DNA of 47,510 bases. Source: Chromera velia (lineage: Eukaryota; Sar; Chromeraceae). A program made the position numbers and the translations under genes. The first letter of the stretch is position 1; each line of letters opens with the position of its first letter. The notes beneath the pieces were generated by a model. It did not search any database and was not told the origin of the DNA. It worked only from the letters and a program-made list of their open reading frames with translations. Shown here piece after piece: positions 1-15,256 of the stretch. The stretch spans positions 1 through 47,510 of the forward strand of contig JAHBMJ010000463.1 of the NCBI GenBank assembly GCA_018398765.1. The letters run 5' to 3'.

Positions 1-280
1 TGGGAGAGGAGGGGAGAGGAGGGGCTTTTGACCCCCCTCCCTGATCAAAGAAACAAACTTATTCGGTGGGCGCTCTCAAAGCTTCCTTCCCTTCCTTGTT
101 TCTGGCTGCTAAGTGGATGGGTGCATGGGTGGACGCGCCGGCGGTCCAGGATGCATTGTCTTCCCTCGAGCCGCCTTTTTTTTTTTTTTCTCCTCCTCGT
201 CTTCTTTTGTTCCCTGCCTGCCCTCACCAAGTAAGTGACTTGGTCCTCTTCTGTCTGTTCGTTTGCTTAATTGATTGCAG
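1..280 (+). other. Unresolved upstream part of the OSCA-like gene
   Basis: The channel gene at 281-5003 clearly begins upstream, because its first recognisable exon opens inside a codon (two bases complete the codon). A good donor, gtaagt, occurs at 231, and a frame opening with ATG at 125 ends there in the required phase. That would give a serine/phenylalanine-rich segment over a long T run at 176-189. The composition is not typical of the family, so the stretch may simply be intron with a pyrimidine tract before the acceptor at 280. I cannot decide between the two. Confidence 0.35.
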
Positions 281-5003
<4,723 letters not shown>

Positions 5004-5796
5004 CTGAATCAGATACTAAGGACCTTACCGAGCCCCGGTTATGTTGCTTCCATTCAGTCCCCCCATATGCTTGCTAGTGCTTCATTCTAGGCTTCATTAG
5101 TTTCGAAACAAATTAAAGCATTGCTTGCAAAGAACACTTTCATCCTAGTTCCATTCTAGCCTGCATTCTGCCGATCGCAACCTGAAATTCTTGATTCATC
5201 ACAGTATGACATCACCTGAAAAACAAATCCAAAAACTAAAAAATATGACTGATTGATATAAAGTAAGCTGAAAAAATGATATCTGCAATCATATATGCGT
5301 AACCAAATTTCTTTAAGAATACGATATCGAGTATTATATGAAGAAAATCAGCCTGAATTATGCATAATTATACCTGAATTTAAATTAAATTGAGGCAGTT
5401 AAAGCCGGTGAGTACACGACGTGGGCCGATAAAAAATGATTTGTTTACTGCCGCTATGAGCAGGTTTTATGAGCTTATATATATATTTTTTGAAATAATC
5501 TATTTTTTGTACTATGATGATGATGATTGAGGGTTAAATCCTAGATTTAGCGACGCCAAACCCAAGCACTATAAGCAGATTTTATAAGTTTGAATATTTA
5601 TTTTTTGTTAGAGAAGTTCTGCAACGTTTTTAACTATTATTTATGTTTTTGCCTAAGTCCTTCCTCTTGTTTGTTAAATCAGTGCTTAATTAATTTATAG
5701 TCCTCATTATTTCCATTATGTTTTCTTTATTCTATAAAGAAATTGAATTGAATAACTCTAATATGAAAAGACAAATCTGTGCAAAGAAAAGTAATA

Positions 5797-5868
5797 AATG
5801 GTTTAGTGGTATGATGATTGACTCCGGAGTAAGAGGTCGAAGGTTCAATTCCAAGGAAGATCACTTTC
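5797..5868 (+). other. tRNA-derived SINE-like relic (A and B boxes)
   Basis: tggtttagtggtatgat matches the RNA polymerase III A box and D arm as found in proline tRNAs. ggttcaattcc, about 33 bases downstream, matches the B box. The T-arm stem would not pair (three of five positions mismatch) and there is no acceptor stem, so this is not a working tRNA. A repeat-rich tail follows at once, as in tRNA-derived SINEs. Confidence 0.5.
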
Positions 5869-5869
5869 A

Positions 5870-6060
5870 AGACAGAAATCAGAGAACACCACACAAATCA
5901 AGAAAAAACCATAGAAATCAAAGAACACCACACAAATCGAGAAAAAGCCACAGAAATCAGAAAACACCACACAAATCAAGAAAAAGCTACACAAATCAGA
6001 AAACACCACACAAATCAAGAAAAGGCCATAGAAATCAAAGAACCACAGAAATCAGATAAA
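5870..6060 (+). repeat. Degenerate tandem repeat, about 36 bp
   Basis: Repeated words aagaaaaag, cacagaaatc and aacaccacacaaatc occur five or so times in a row. The repeat follows the tRNA-like boxes directly. Confidence 0.8.
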
Positions 6061-7240
6061 TGGAACCGTTGAGATTGAAAGAGCACCACAGAAATCAGAA
6101 ATCGAATGCAGACCGCACGATACACAGAAATCGATTTTGCATCACAGAAATCAAACTCGAATTCATACTGCGCTTCCTGACGTGCAGCTGATTCCGCGCG
6201 GCGAGCCTTACCCGATTTTGACTGCGCGTTTCACACAAATCTAAAAACATCCGATTTTAAGATTTTATAAATCTGAAAATCTGAATAGCTGAATAATTCG
6301 AATCGTCGGATGAAGGGATTAGACTAAAAGTGAACCCCCGGAACTGTCAGTCATTGACTCAAACCGAACCAAGCCTTTGCGAACATCCTTTGAGCGCCTT
6401 TCAACCTGAACTTGACCGCGAACCTTGAATTAAACGAGCCTTCCAACCTGCATTCACTCATATAATTATTGTCTTACCTGATTGACTAGGAGTCTAGATC
6501 GTGCCAACCTTCAAACTTTACTCTATTATGCTAGAGACTTGAAAGAATCTATTATAATCTCTAATACAGAGACGAGTAGACCTCCACACCGCTATAATTG
6601 AGATACTATACACAGTATGGTTAGGAATAACGAAAGTAGGACGGTTACTAGGCGGCCGTTAGGCCGCCCGGTTATCAATTTTATGATTACAGTAGTAGTG
6701 TTCTGATGATAGTGGTAGACGTTTTCAAGTCCGCTGGTTACTATCTCATGGTTACCAAACTGACGGTAACTTGCTACTGGCTAAAAAGGGCTAGAAAAGG
6801 GGCCGGTAGTAACTCCTAACCGTACTGTGTATTGAGTACTCTGTGCTTATGTATTTGGATGACACACGTAGGGATGTAGGCACTCAGTTAGTCGTTATGG
6901 TAGCTAGGATTAGCTCCTACATACGGATAACGATTCTGTCATATGCATGGGTAGTTCTGTTATCTCTGCATGGTCTGTAAGACAAACAACGGATAACTCC
7001 ATTGAGACTGATGATTGAGGTTTTTGTTATGCATGCTGCGTCCCCATATATGAGGGGCGGATCTAGCCTAGTCTGTCAAAAGGTTCCGGTTCGTCCCGTC
7101 TGTTCTGAATCTAGGAACACTGCTCATTGATCACTTTTACTGCGGCTTATTTCTCAAGCGGCGGTAGAGTAGAACTTGGAGAACAACGAAAAGAGGGGAG
7201 AGGCAGGGCAAAAACTTTCTAGTTTGTCCTCTTGGCAAAG

Positions 7241-8440
7241 GCTACCCTTTAACGGCAGAGAACAACTTCAAAGAGACCCCCCCCATTAATTTGCCCCTCA
7301 TTTTCTCAACCTTCTTTTCTTCCTTTCCTTTCATGCGCTTGCCCCCCCTTTTTTTCCCCTTCTTGTTTGTGTACAAAGAATCAATTACAAAAGGATCGCT
7401 TAGTTTGCGCACTCCATTGAGACTCCATGCTGCACAATTAATTCGTGGCCATGCAGCATGCATGCATGCGCCTTACGCACGTTATGTGCGCGTACCTCAT
7501 TTCATCCTGACATAACTGCTTGCCAAACCTTCACAATGCTACGTGCCCCCTCCCTCCTAAGTGTCGTCCCGACACTTTATCTGCATGACGCACTTTGATC
7601 TCAGTCTGGCTTGATCTAAAAACAAAACAGACTCAAATCAATACAAGTCACTCTCTCTCTTCCAGTCTCTGCTGTTGATTTGGGCTCGTGACGACTGATT
7701 TCAAATGGTTTCAAAGCAGGCTCTCTTTTCTCACATGAAGAGCAGGATGAAGAATCGTTCATAAGACTGGAACCTGGAATGCAGCAGCACACGAGATGAA
7801 CTGTTTCTCTGATTGGCTAATCCGTAGCCAATACAGCCACCTCAGAGTCTGCCTACTTCAACTCCCTGAGTGCCTACATGTCTGCGTGCCCCCCTACGAC
7901 TGTGACAGGCACACCACTGTCATCATCGGGGGGGATACACATACACACATACACATGCGAAGCGAGAGGAACACAGATACACACCAACACAGGGCCAAGA
8001 GAGTGGGACACAGGGAGAGGAAGAAAGAAAGAAGGAAGGATGGAAGGAAGAAGGGAACGATTTCAATTTGAAAGGAAGGATGGAAGCCTTTGGAATGAAG
8101 GGAGCAAGGAAACCCACCCATTGTACCAGCGAGCCGGGCGAAGCTCTGTCGAATTATGCTCCAAATACCGGGTGCCCACACTGCTGATCTCCTCTTTCTG
8201 AGCCCGACCTCCATCTGTCATGGATAGAAGACAGAAGAGCGAACAGAAAGAAGCAACTAGCATGCAGGTAGGCGAAAATGGCGCCGTGCATATGCACAAT
8301 ACGGCCACCTACAGACACTCCAGAATAGACAACTATCAAAGACACGCCAGAGCGCATCGTATATGAAGTTCTGGGAGTGTTTGGTTTGCTTGCTTCGCGA
8401 AATTTGAAAGAGACGGCTAGAGACGGCACGTCTCTCTCAC
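7241..8440. other. Intergenic, no gene recognised
   Basis: Composition returns to the bulk value. Only short open frames without recognisable motifs are present. A palindromic gcatgcatgcatgc run (7455-7470) and purine repeats (8015-8060) are visible. Confidence 0.5.
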
Positions 8441-8795
8441 TTGACTACAAACTTCGATCGCCTTCTCTCTTTTCTCAGGTTTCCATTGACCATGGCCAGT
8501 CGCGTGGTCAGTGGTTGCAGGTCATCCGCTCTCATCCTCATACACTGCCCACCAGAAGAGGACGCTGTAGTTGAGGGCGGCAGTGAGAGTCAATGGAGAT
8601 CGCACATTGGGGCGCTCATGTGCCATCCCTCCGCCCTCCAAAACCTGACCCCCCCTCCCCCCTCCGGTTTGAAGCCATCCCTCCGCCCTCTATTGGCGAG
8701 ACGGCCGCAGACCTGCGGACGTTGCATGACGGTTGGACCTCCTCCTTCCTTAAAAGTTTCCCGCAACGCCCCACCGTGGACCCTCCCTGAAGGGC

Positions 8796-9146
8796 CTAGC
8801 TTGGCAGCAGCTCAGGCTGCAGGTGGAGGCGCACCGAAGAAGAGTGTGCCTGAGCCTCCGGGCCTCCACGAGTGGCGTCTGCGCCGACTCTGCGGCGGTC
8901 AGCAATCGAGGCCAGGTTGGGGATTGGCATTCCCACCGCCCCCCCTACCGTGGGCCATGCAGGGTAGATGCCGGCGCAGTCCCCAGAGCAAAAGCACTCT
9001 AGTATCTCCTTGCAGTCTGAACACTCACAGCAGGAGCAGCAGTTCTGGGTGTAGGATCCGGTGATTCCGGTCTCAACTGCGCTGCCGGCCGCTTCACACC
9101 CATATATCCTGACGTCTAGCCCGGCGTCTTCTCTAGCGTCCTCTAT
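8796..9146 (-). CDS. Cysteine-rich open frame, unknown, possibly a fragment
   Basis: On the minus strand a frame runs 116 codons from just after a TGA at 9149-9147 to a TAG at 8798-8796. It lacks a convincing ATG, so it would have to be an exon or a remnant. It begins DAREDAGLDVRIYGCEAAG and then has a dense cysteine block (CCSCCECSDCKEILECFCSG) followed by IYPAW and GMPIPNLA. The overlapping plus frame (8441-9064) is longer but of low-complexity Pro/Ser/Arg composition and looks less protein-like. It sits at the edge of an AT-rich island, so a transposon-derived origin is possible. I do not recognise the family. Confidence 0.3.
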   Translation of the reverse strand: MEDAREDAGLDVRIYGCEAAGSAVETGITGSYTQNCCSCCECSDCKEILECFCSGDCAGIYPAWPTVGGAVGMPIPNLASIADRRRVGADATRGGPEAQAHSSSVRLHLQPELLPS

Positions 9147-9888
9147 TCAGGAAATCCTGCTTCCGAGCTCCTAAGCAATCACGATTCCTTCTTTTTCGTT
9201 GCAACAAGAAAGTCAACCCAATAAGATTGAAAGTGAAAGTAATCGCTCGATCAGATTTCTACTCTGATTTTTGCTCTGATAGTAGTTCTCTGATCATCTG
9301 AATACATCTGAATTTATGTTGATCAAAAACTTTATCCAAGGTAATAATCTGATAGATTTATTCTTGTAGTGAATCGAAATTATTCGATAAAATATGTGTT
9401 TACATTAACTTATCATTCATTTCTATAAAAAAAATTTCTTTTGAATTGAGGCTTCAACTTGTTTAAGTTTGTTATACAGTCCAGTCGTACAAGTTTTACA
9501 GCTTACTACCTCAATCATATTATGCTAGATTATATGAACTTTCTTTTAAAGAAGGCTGCTAGGAAGGCTGGTACAACGTGTAAATACCGATAAAGGATAA
9601 TACAATTCAATTCAATCTAGAATTCAATACAAGTATAAAATAATTAAAATTGAGTTTTAATATAACACTAAGCATGACAATGGTCTTTATCTAACTCAAA
9701 AAAAATTTGAGTCGGAATCCGACTTAAGAGGATCCTATTTACAGCTAGTTTCAATCGTATATATTTAGAAACTCACCCAGCAGTCAATCAAAACTACAAT
9801 CAGACTCATGATGTCACTTATCATGAAAATTGGTGGCGGCCGGGGAGCTAGATCCAAAAAGGCTCGAGGTGATTCTACGCTTTTAACA
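9147..9888. other. AT-rich intergenic island
   Basis: This is a second AT-rich block between convergent genes with no coding signal. It contains caattcaattcaat near 9604, the reverse complement of the attgaattgaa word at 5742. That agrees with 3' ends of retroposons in opposite orientation, but this is inference. Confidence 0.55.
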
Positions 9889-12800
9889 CTACCCTTCAGG
9901 CCTGAAGGGCTCCACAGCACAGAAGTAGTCTGCAGGCACATCGATTTCCGTGAGGGTGCAGGACCGGAACCCCCCACTTGAGGGTTCTTTGTGACTATAC
10001 CCTCTTCCACCATGACCCAACGGCTGGTCAGCTGCAGACCCCAGTGGACCTTGCAGAGAGACGGGGAGCGCTTGTTGCACTGCAATTAGATGCTCAAACC
10101 ATGCCCCCCCCTGTTCTGCTGAGGACCCCTGCTGATCAGATTCAGACTCCCCACTACTACCACTACTACTGCTGGAATAGTACCGACAGTCGAAAGCCTC
10201 GGGTTCCTCCGAGGCCTCGTAGGGGGGGGCGATGATGTCCAGCAGGACGCAGTCGGACACGGCCACTAGCTCGTGCACGTTGTTGAGAAGGGGCAAGATC
10301 ACGCGGGTTGAGTGCCAGGGAGTCAGAGGGAAAGAATAAGAAGAGGGAGACGAGGTTGCTGTATGAGGAGGCGGGGAGACTGTGTGAGAAACGGTGTGAG
10401 AGGCCTCTCCTGGGTCAATGTGTTCTTCTACTGAGAGAAGGTCCTCTGCGGTGAGGATGGCAGGGACGCGACGGCCGATTTCGGGACTCTCTATGCGTCC
10501 CGCGGAGAGATCAGCGAATGCATTTTGGAAGGATGATGGAGAGACGGGGGACTGATTTGGTTCCTTTTGTGAGGGAGGGGGCGGGGGGGAAGATCCGTTT
10601 TGGTGTACAGAATGAAATTTCAATGCCTTTTCTCTCTCTTCTTCCTTTGTGTGTCGGAAAGTCGTTGGTCGACTTATCGGTTGATGACTTTTGTCTCCTT
10701 CTCCTTTGCTCATCATCTCTTCGTACAGCCTGTGCAGATGGTCTGTCCTTGTGTATGTCTTGATGGAGAGAGAGCCCTCAAGAACCTTCGAGACCACCGC
10801 CATGGAGGGGTGGTCGTGGAGGGGGAGACGGGAACCGGTCGGGATGAAGAAGGCACAGATGATGAAGTCGTCGTTCTGCAAACATGCAATCAGAAGAAGA
10901 TTTCATTTAAATGCATATTCTCAGACAGACAAACAGGCAGGCAGGCAGACGAAGAGAGAAAGACTGAGAAGGCTCAAAGGATGAAGTCCTCAATCTGACT
11001 GTATGCAAAGGAATTTAGAAACCAAGCAGGCATCTTCTGGCTGACGCAGATAGACACGCACAGAAGGACAGGAGTTCCTTCCACGGCGGAAAGAGAAAAA
11101 TGAGCAAAGAGGGTACCTGAGAGGCAGTCTTTCACCACAGATTTGACCAGGCCAGAAACATACTCCCTACACAAAAACAGAACCATTCACAGTTCCAAAC
11201 AGACTGCCAACAATTCGACTGCATGGATTGACTGCGGGGGAGACACACAGCACCAGACGGGAGAGGAAGGAGGAAGGGAGGTCTGTGAGGTAGGGACAGC
11301 GGGACGGCCAGACAAAACTGTACAGGATGTACGAAGGAAGAACTTCACTCCCTGAATGCGTGGAAGGGCCGGTAAATCTGACTGACTGACTTGGAAAACT
11401 GTCGTGGTGCGTATGAACCTGGGTCTGTGTCTAGAATTCCGGGGAGGAGTGAAGCACCTGATGTCGCCGGGTCGTAGGGATTCCAGAAAATTCCTGCAGA
11501 TAGAGACTTGGACACACACACACACGCACAGACCACACTCTGACACACGCATGCCCTCCCTCTTTCTTACATGCACATGCACAGGCGCTCTCCATCTCTG
11601 TCTTTCACATGCAGACCGCACATGCATGAACACACATTCAGGCGGGCACACGAACCAAGAGAGAGACAGAGAGAAGACGGCGAGAGAGTTTTGATTGTAT
11701 CTGTCCGGCAAGGCAATATAAGAGACGGCAACAGCGTTCTGAGTGTAGAGGGGGGACGTTCTGAGCGTCTTTCCACAGAGATCCAAACAAACGAGACGGC
11801 AACAGAGTTCTGAGTGTAGAGGGGGGGCGTTCTGAGCGTCTTTCCACAGAGATCCAAACAAACGAGACGGCAACAGCGTTCTGAGTGTAGAGGGGGGGCG
11901 TTCTGAGCGTCTTTCCACAGAGATCCAAACAAACGAGACGGCAACAGAGTTCTGAGTGTAGAGGGGGGACGTTCTGAGCGTCTTTCCACAGAGATCCAAA
12001 CAAACGAGACGGCAACAGCGTTCTGAGTGTAGAGGGGGGACGTTCTGAGCGTCTTTCCACAGAGATCCAAACAAACGAGACGGCAACAGAGTTCTGAGTG
12101 TAGAGGGGGGGCGTTCTGAGCGTCTTTCCACAGAGATCCAAACAAACGAGACGGCAACAGCGTTCTGAGTGTAGATGGGGGACGTTCTGAGCGTCTTTCC
12201 ACAGAGATCCAAACAAACGAGACGGCAACAGAGTTCTGAGTGTAGAGGGGGGACGTTCTGAGCGTCTTTCCACAGAGATCCAAACAAACGAGACGGCAAC
12301 AGCGTTCTGAGTGTAGAGGGGGGACGTTCTGAGCGTCTTTCCACAGAGATCCAAACAAACGAGACGGCAACAGAGTTCTGAGTGTAGAGGGGGGACGTTC
12401 TGAGCGTCTTTCCACAGAGATCCAAACAAACGAGACGGCAACAGAGTTCTGAGTGTAGAGGGGGGACGTTCTGAGCGTCTTTCCACAGAGATCCAAACAA
12501 TCGAGACGGCAACAGAGTTCTGAGTGTAGAGGGGGGACGTTCTGAGCGTCTTTCCACAGAGATCCAAACAAACGAGACGGCAACAGAGTTCTGAGTGTAG
12601 AGGGGGGGCGTTCTGAGCGTCTTTCCACAGAGATCCAAACAAACGAGACGGCAACAGAGTTGTGAGTGTAGAGGGGGGACGTTCTGAGCGTCTTTCCACA
12701 GAGATCCAAACAATCGAGACGGGGACTGTGCTTGTGTCAAAGATAGGGGAATTGCCTGGCTTCACTCAGTCTCAGCATCAGCACTGACAGACTGTTCTCT

Positions 12801-13203
12801 TCAAGCGATAGCCAGGCAGAAGTCCCTCCAAAATTCAGTCCATGTCTATTTTGCGTAGGCTCGCCTAACTTCTGTTCATAGAATTCTTTTTCTTCACCGG
12901 CTCTCACTACAAAATGCAACGCAAAAAGGAGACACAGGCAAAGAGGGAGAGAACTGACCGTAACTGAATCCAATGCGCTTCGTTTGGCGTCTCCAATCGT
13001 CCAGTCGCACTAGATCTCTTGAACACGCGACTCGAGAGTTCGACCAGAGTGTTCACGTTCACATGGGCCGAACTTCTTGAGACAGACGTGCCAGACATGG
13101 GTGACGTCAATTTGAGAAAACGCGAGTAAAGCCGTCCCATGAAACCGCTTTCACTTTCCCTTTCTGGTTCTCGTCTCCAATTCGAAGCCGTCTCCTCCAT
13201 CAA
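9889..13203 (-). CDS. ADO: Thiol dioxygenase, ADO / plant cysteine oxidase family
   Basis: Exons read 13203-12959, 11493-11458, 11166-11136 and 10875-9889. Phases join and the total is 432 residues plus stop. Enzymes of this family use iron and O2 to oxidise thiols (cysteamine, or N-terminal cysteine of proteins for the N-degron oxygen-sensing pathway). Evidence includes FLESLRPGDI, matching the conserved N-terminal helix. FFIPTGSRLPLHDHPSMAV follows, with iron ligands His124 and His126. NNVHELVAVSDCVLLDIIAP supplies the third ligand, about His305, and then come PPYE, CRYY and the terminal VEPFRPEG. Between the two ligand motifs lies a roughly 100-residue Pro/Ser-rich insert absent from usual members, and a Ser-rich run precedes the C-terminus. 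Exon 3 is only 31 nt; its donor (GTGAAA) was chosen because the nearby GTACCC donor breaks phase. The start Met at 13203 or 13200 is assumed. Whether the substrate is protein or small thiol cannot be told. Confidence 0.9.
10850..11005 (-). repeat. Duplicated acceptor edge of dioxygenase exon 4
   Basis: On the minus strand GACGACTTCATCATCTGTGC, the start of the last exon (10875 downward), has a diverged copy, GAGGACTTCATCCTTTGAGC, near 11000. Each is preceded by a CAG acceptor. The upstream copy has a stop in frame and is presumably a decayed duplicate. Confidence 0.6.
11734..12729 (-). repeat. 71-bp minisatellite, 14 copies, dioxygenase intron 1
   Basis: Fourteen tandem 71-bp units differ at a handful of sites (gggggac or ggggggc; cagag or cagcg). 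Because 71 is not a multiple of three, each minus-strand frame reads all three unit phases. All are stop-free, giving spurious 375-517 residue frames. In the sense of the host gene each unit contains CTCTACACTCAG and GACGCTCAG, both acceptor-like. Confidence 0.97.
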
Positions 13204-13856
13204 AAAACAGCTAGGCAGGCAAGCTCAACACGCAGTCAATGAACACTCATCGCCGGCAGACACGCATGTATTAATACATTTCGTCGCAAGGAGTCACATC
13301 TGAGTCACAACTGACAACCTCTAACAGCAAATCACAGCTTCAGTTGAAGGAGAAAAAGGAGTGATTGAGGATGGATATGGCGGAGAATGCATGGCGGCGC
13401 GCATGGTGCATGCAGGGGGCCGCGGCCGGCCACATGCATCCGGCCACATATACGCGCGGCGCCGCCGCATGTTGGCGGACTGCACTGAAAGCGCTGTTCA
13501 TCGCTGTTCGGTACACAGCTTCAACTAAATACGCTCCACCTACCCTTCTTAGCGCACCTCATCTAGTGCTGTCGCAGTTTCCTTCCTTCATTGCCCTCAG
13601 ACGCCACACAACCGTGCGCTCCCTTCTATCCTGCCGATGACGCGGACGGGGTCGTCGAACCGTCTACGCAGTGAAGATTCCGAACCAGTCGGGTGATCGC
13701 CGCCTCTCTCAGTACATCTGTTGTTTGACAGAAGCAGACGGGTGGGAGGGAAAAGGGTGAGATTCTTTGAACTCACTTCGGTAGCTGTGCAATTGCCCGT
13801 CGGCATCCTGCCTGCAGGAGAGGGGAGGGAGTGTTGCTTGCAGCAGAGACGGTCGT
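13204..13856. promoter_or_regulatory. Divergent promoter region, dioxygenase / PNGase
   Basis: About 650 bp separate two start codons that point away from each other, so it should hold both promoters. A GC-rich patch with ggccgcggccggcc and tatacgcgcggcgccgccg lies at 13418-13467. No TATA box or initiator is convincing. Confidence 0.45.
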
Positions 13857-15215
13857 TTGTTTGTCTATTTCTATTCAGTCTTTGAAAGCGCCTCCCCATC
13901 CTCTCTCTTGCCCAGTTCCTGCCCCTCTTTGTCTGCGTGGGAGGGCTTCCCCACTTCTGTATTTCCTTCTTCACCTCTGCACCATCGCCTTCCGATGCCG
14001 AGGGGGAGGGGGCTGTTCCTGTGCCTTTTGCTGTGGCTTCCTGGGTGTGTTGCCGTCTCCCTGTCCTCCTTCTCTTCCCTGGCCGTCTCGTTCATAAGCG
14101 TGACGGCTGTTGTGTCAGTCAGTGCGAGGAGACTGGGAAAGGGTCTCTGCCACTTCGTGGCGTGTGCTCCGGGGGCTGGCTCGGAAAAGGGTTCGAGGCG
14201 GAGGGGGACACTGCTTCCCTCAGGGGGGCACTCTCAGCCCCTGTTGAACAAGGGACAGAAGTCAGGGGGAGGAGGGGGGTCAGGGCAGCCGGAGGGAGAG
14301 GGAACACAACGGACAGGGGGGCTGTGGGCCGCGCGGTCTTCTTATTCGGATGAGGCCCCGGCAGAGTTTCGCGTCCGTCTCTCCTCCTGCTGCCTGGGTC
14401 CGGAGGTCCTCGAAAGTGTCCAGGGAGAGGCCGGGGCCCTCGAAGAGGCGTTGAGGGGGATTGGGCCCTCTGGGTCCCCTCTCGAGTTGTTCTCTGTCAG
14501 CTCACTTGAGGGGGCCACAGAGAGTGAGGCGGCAGATAAGCTGAGCAGATTTGTGATGACCCAACTTGCCTCTCGTGGAAGTACTTCTCCGTCTCCCTCC
14601 CCTCCCTTCGGCACGGAGACGGTTTCAGACCTTGTGTCTCTCTCTGTGTCTCCGGAGAGGGCAGCAGTCCCTCTTGACGACCTGCCGAGTCGCGACCCTT
14701 TCTTCGTCTCTCCGGAGACGGCAGAGCGCTTTCTGGAGGCTCTGCGAAGTTTGGTTTCTCACAAGGAGACGGACCTGATGGTCAGGGAGGAGAGGGAGGA
14801 GACGAGGAAGGTCTACAGGGCAGGGAAACTTCTTGTGCAGGAACCTGCCGCAGTGAACCACCTGGCAGGTCCGTCGGTCGGTCGGTCGGTCATTCGACGC
14901 GCACGTGAGCCTGGAAGAGACTGGGATGATTCATTTCTCTTAATTGCTGATCGGTTGCCCTTCTATCGAGTGGTTTCTTCCGTCCGTCCGTCCGTCCGTC
15001 CTGTCTATCTCTTCTCTTCGACCAGCTTCCTCCCTCATGTGTGTGTCTGCTGGCTTGTAATCCTGTGTGCTTCCTCCCTCATGTGTGGGAGGAAAGGGCT
15101 TGTAATCCCTCATGCACTGTACACTCCCTGTGTGCGCCCTTTTCTCCCTTGCTTTTGCCCTCGATGTCGTCTAGCACAAAAATTCTTCTTCTTCTTCGGA
15201 CTTCTCTCCCTCTCT

Positions 15216-15256
<41 letters not shown>

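Larger units (their letters stand above)
5004..7240. other. AT-rich intergenic island
   Basis: Immediately after the channel stop codon, base composition shifts to AT-rich, and no long open frame or protein motif is seen. The stretch lies between two convergent genes. It holds a tRNA-like box pair near 5800, a degenerate tandem repeat at 5870-6060 and an attgaattgaa run at 5742-5752. Such runs often end retroposons. It is probably decayed transposable-element sequence; no terminal repeats or intact ORF were found. Confidence 0.6.

Noticed and set aside
5797-5868. Functional tRNA gene
   Set aside because: A and B boxes are present, but the T-arm stem and acceptor stem do not pair.
8441-9064. 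207-residue plus-strand frame
   Set aside because: Low-complexity Pro/Ser/Arg composition with no motif. The opposite-strand frame looks more protein-like, and neither is convincing.
11187-12740. 517- and 380-residue minus-strand open frames with internal 71-residue repeats
   Set aside because: They are produced by the 71-bp minisatellite, which is stop-free in all three minus frames. The flanking dioxygenase exons splice across it in phase.
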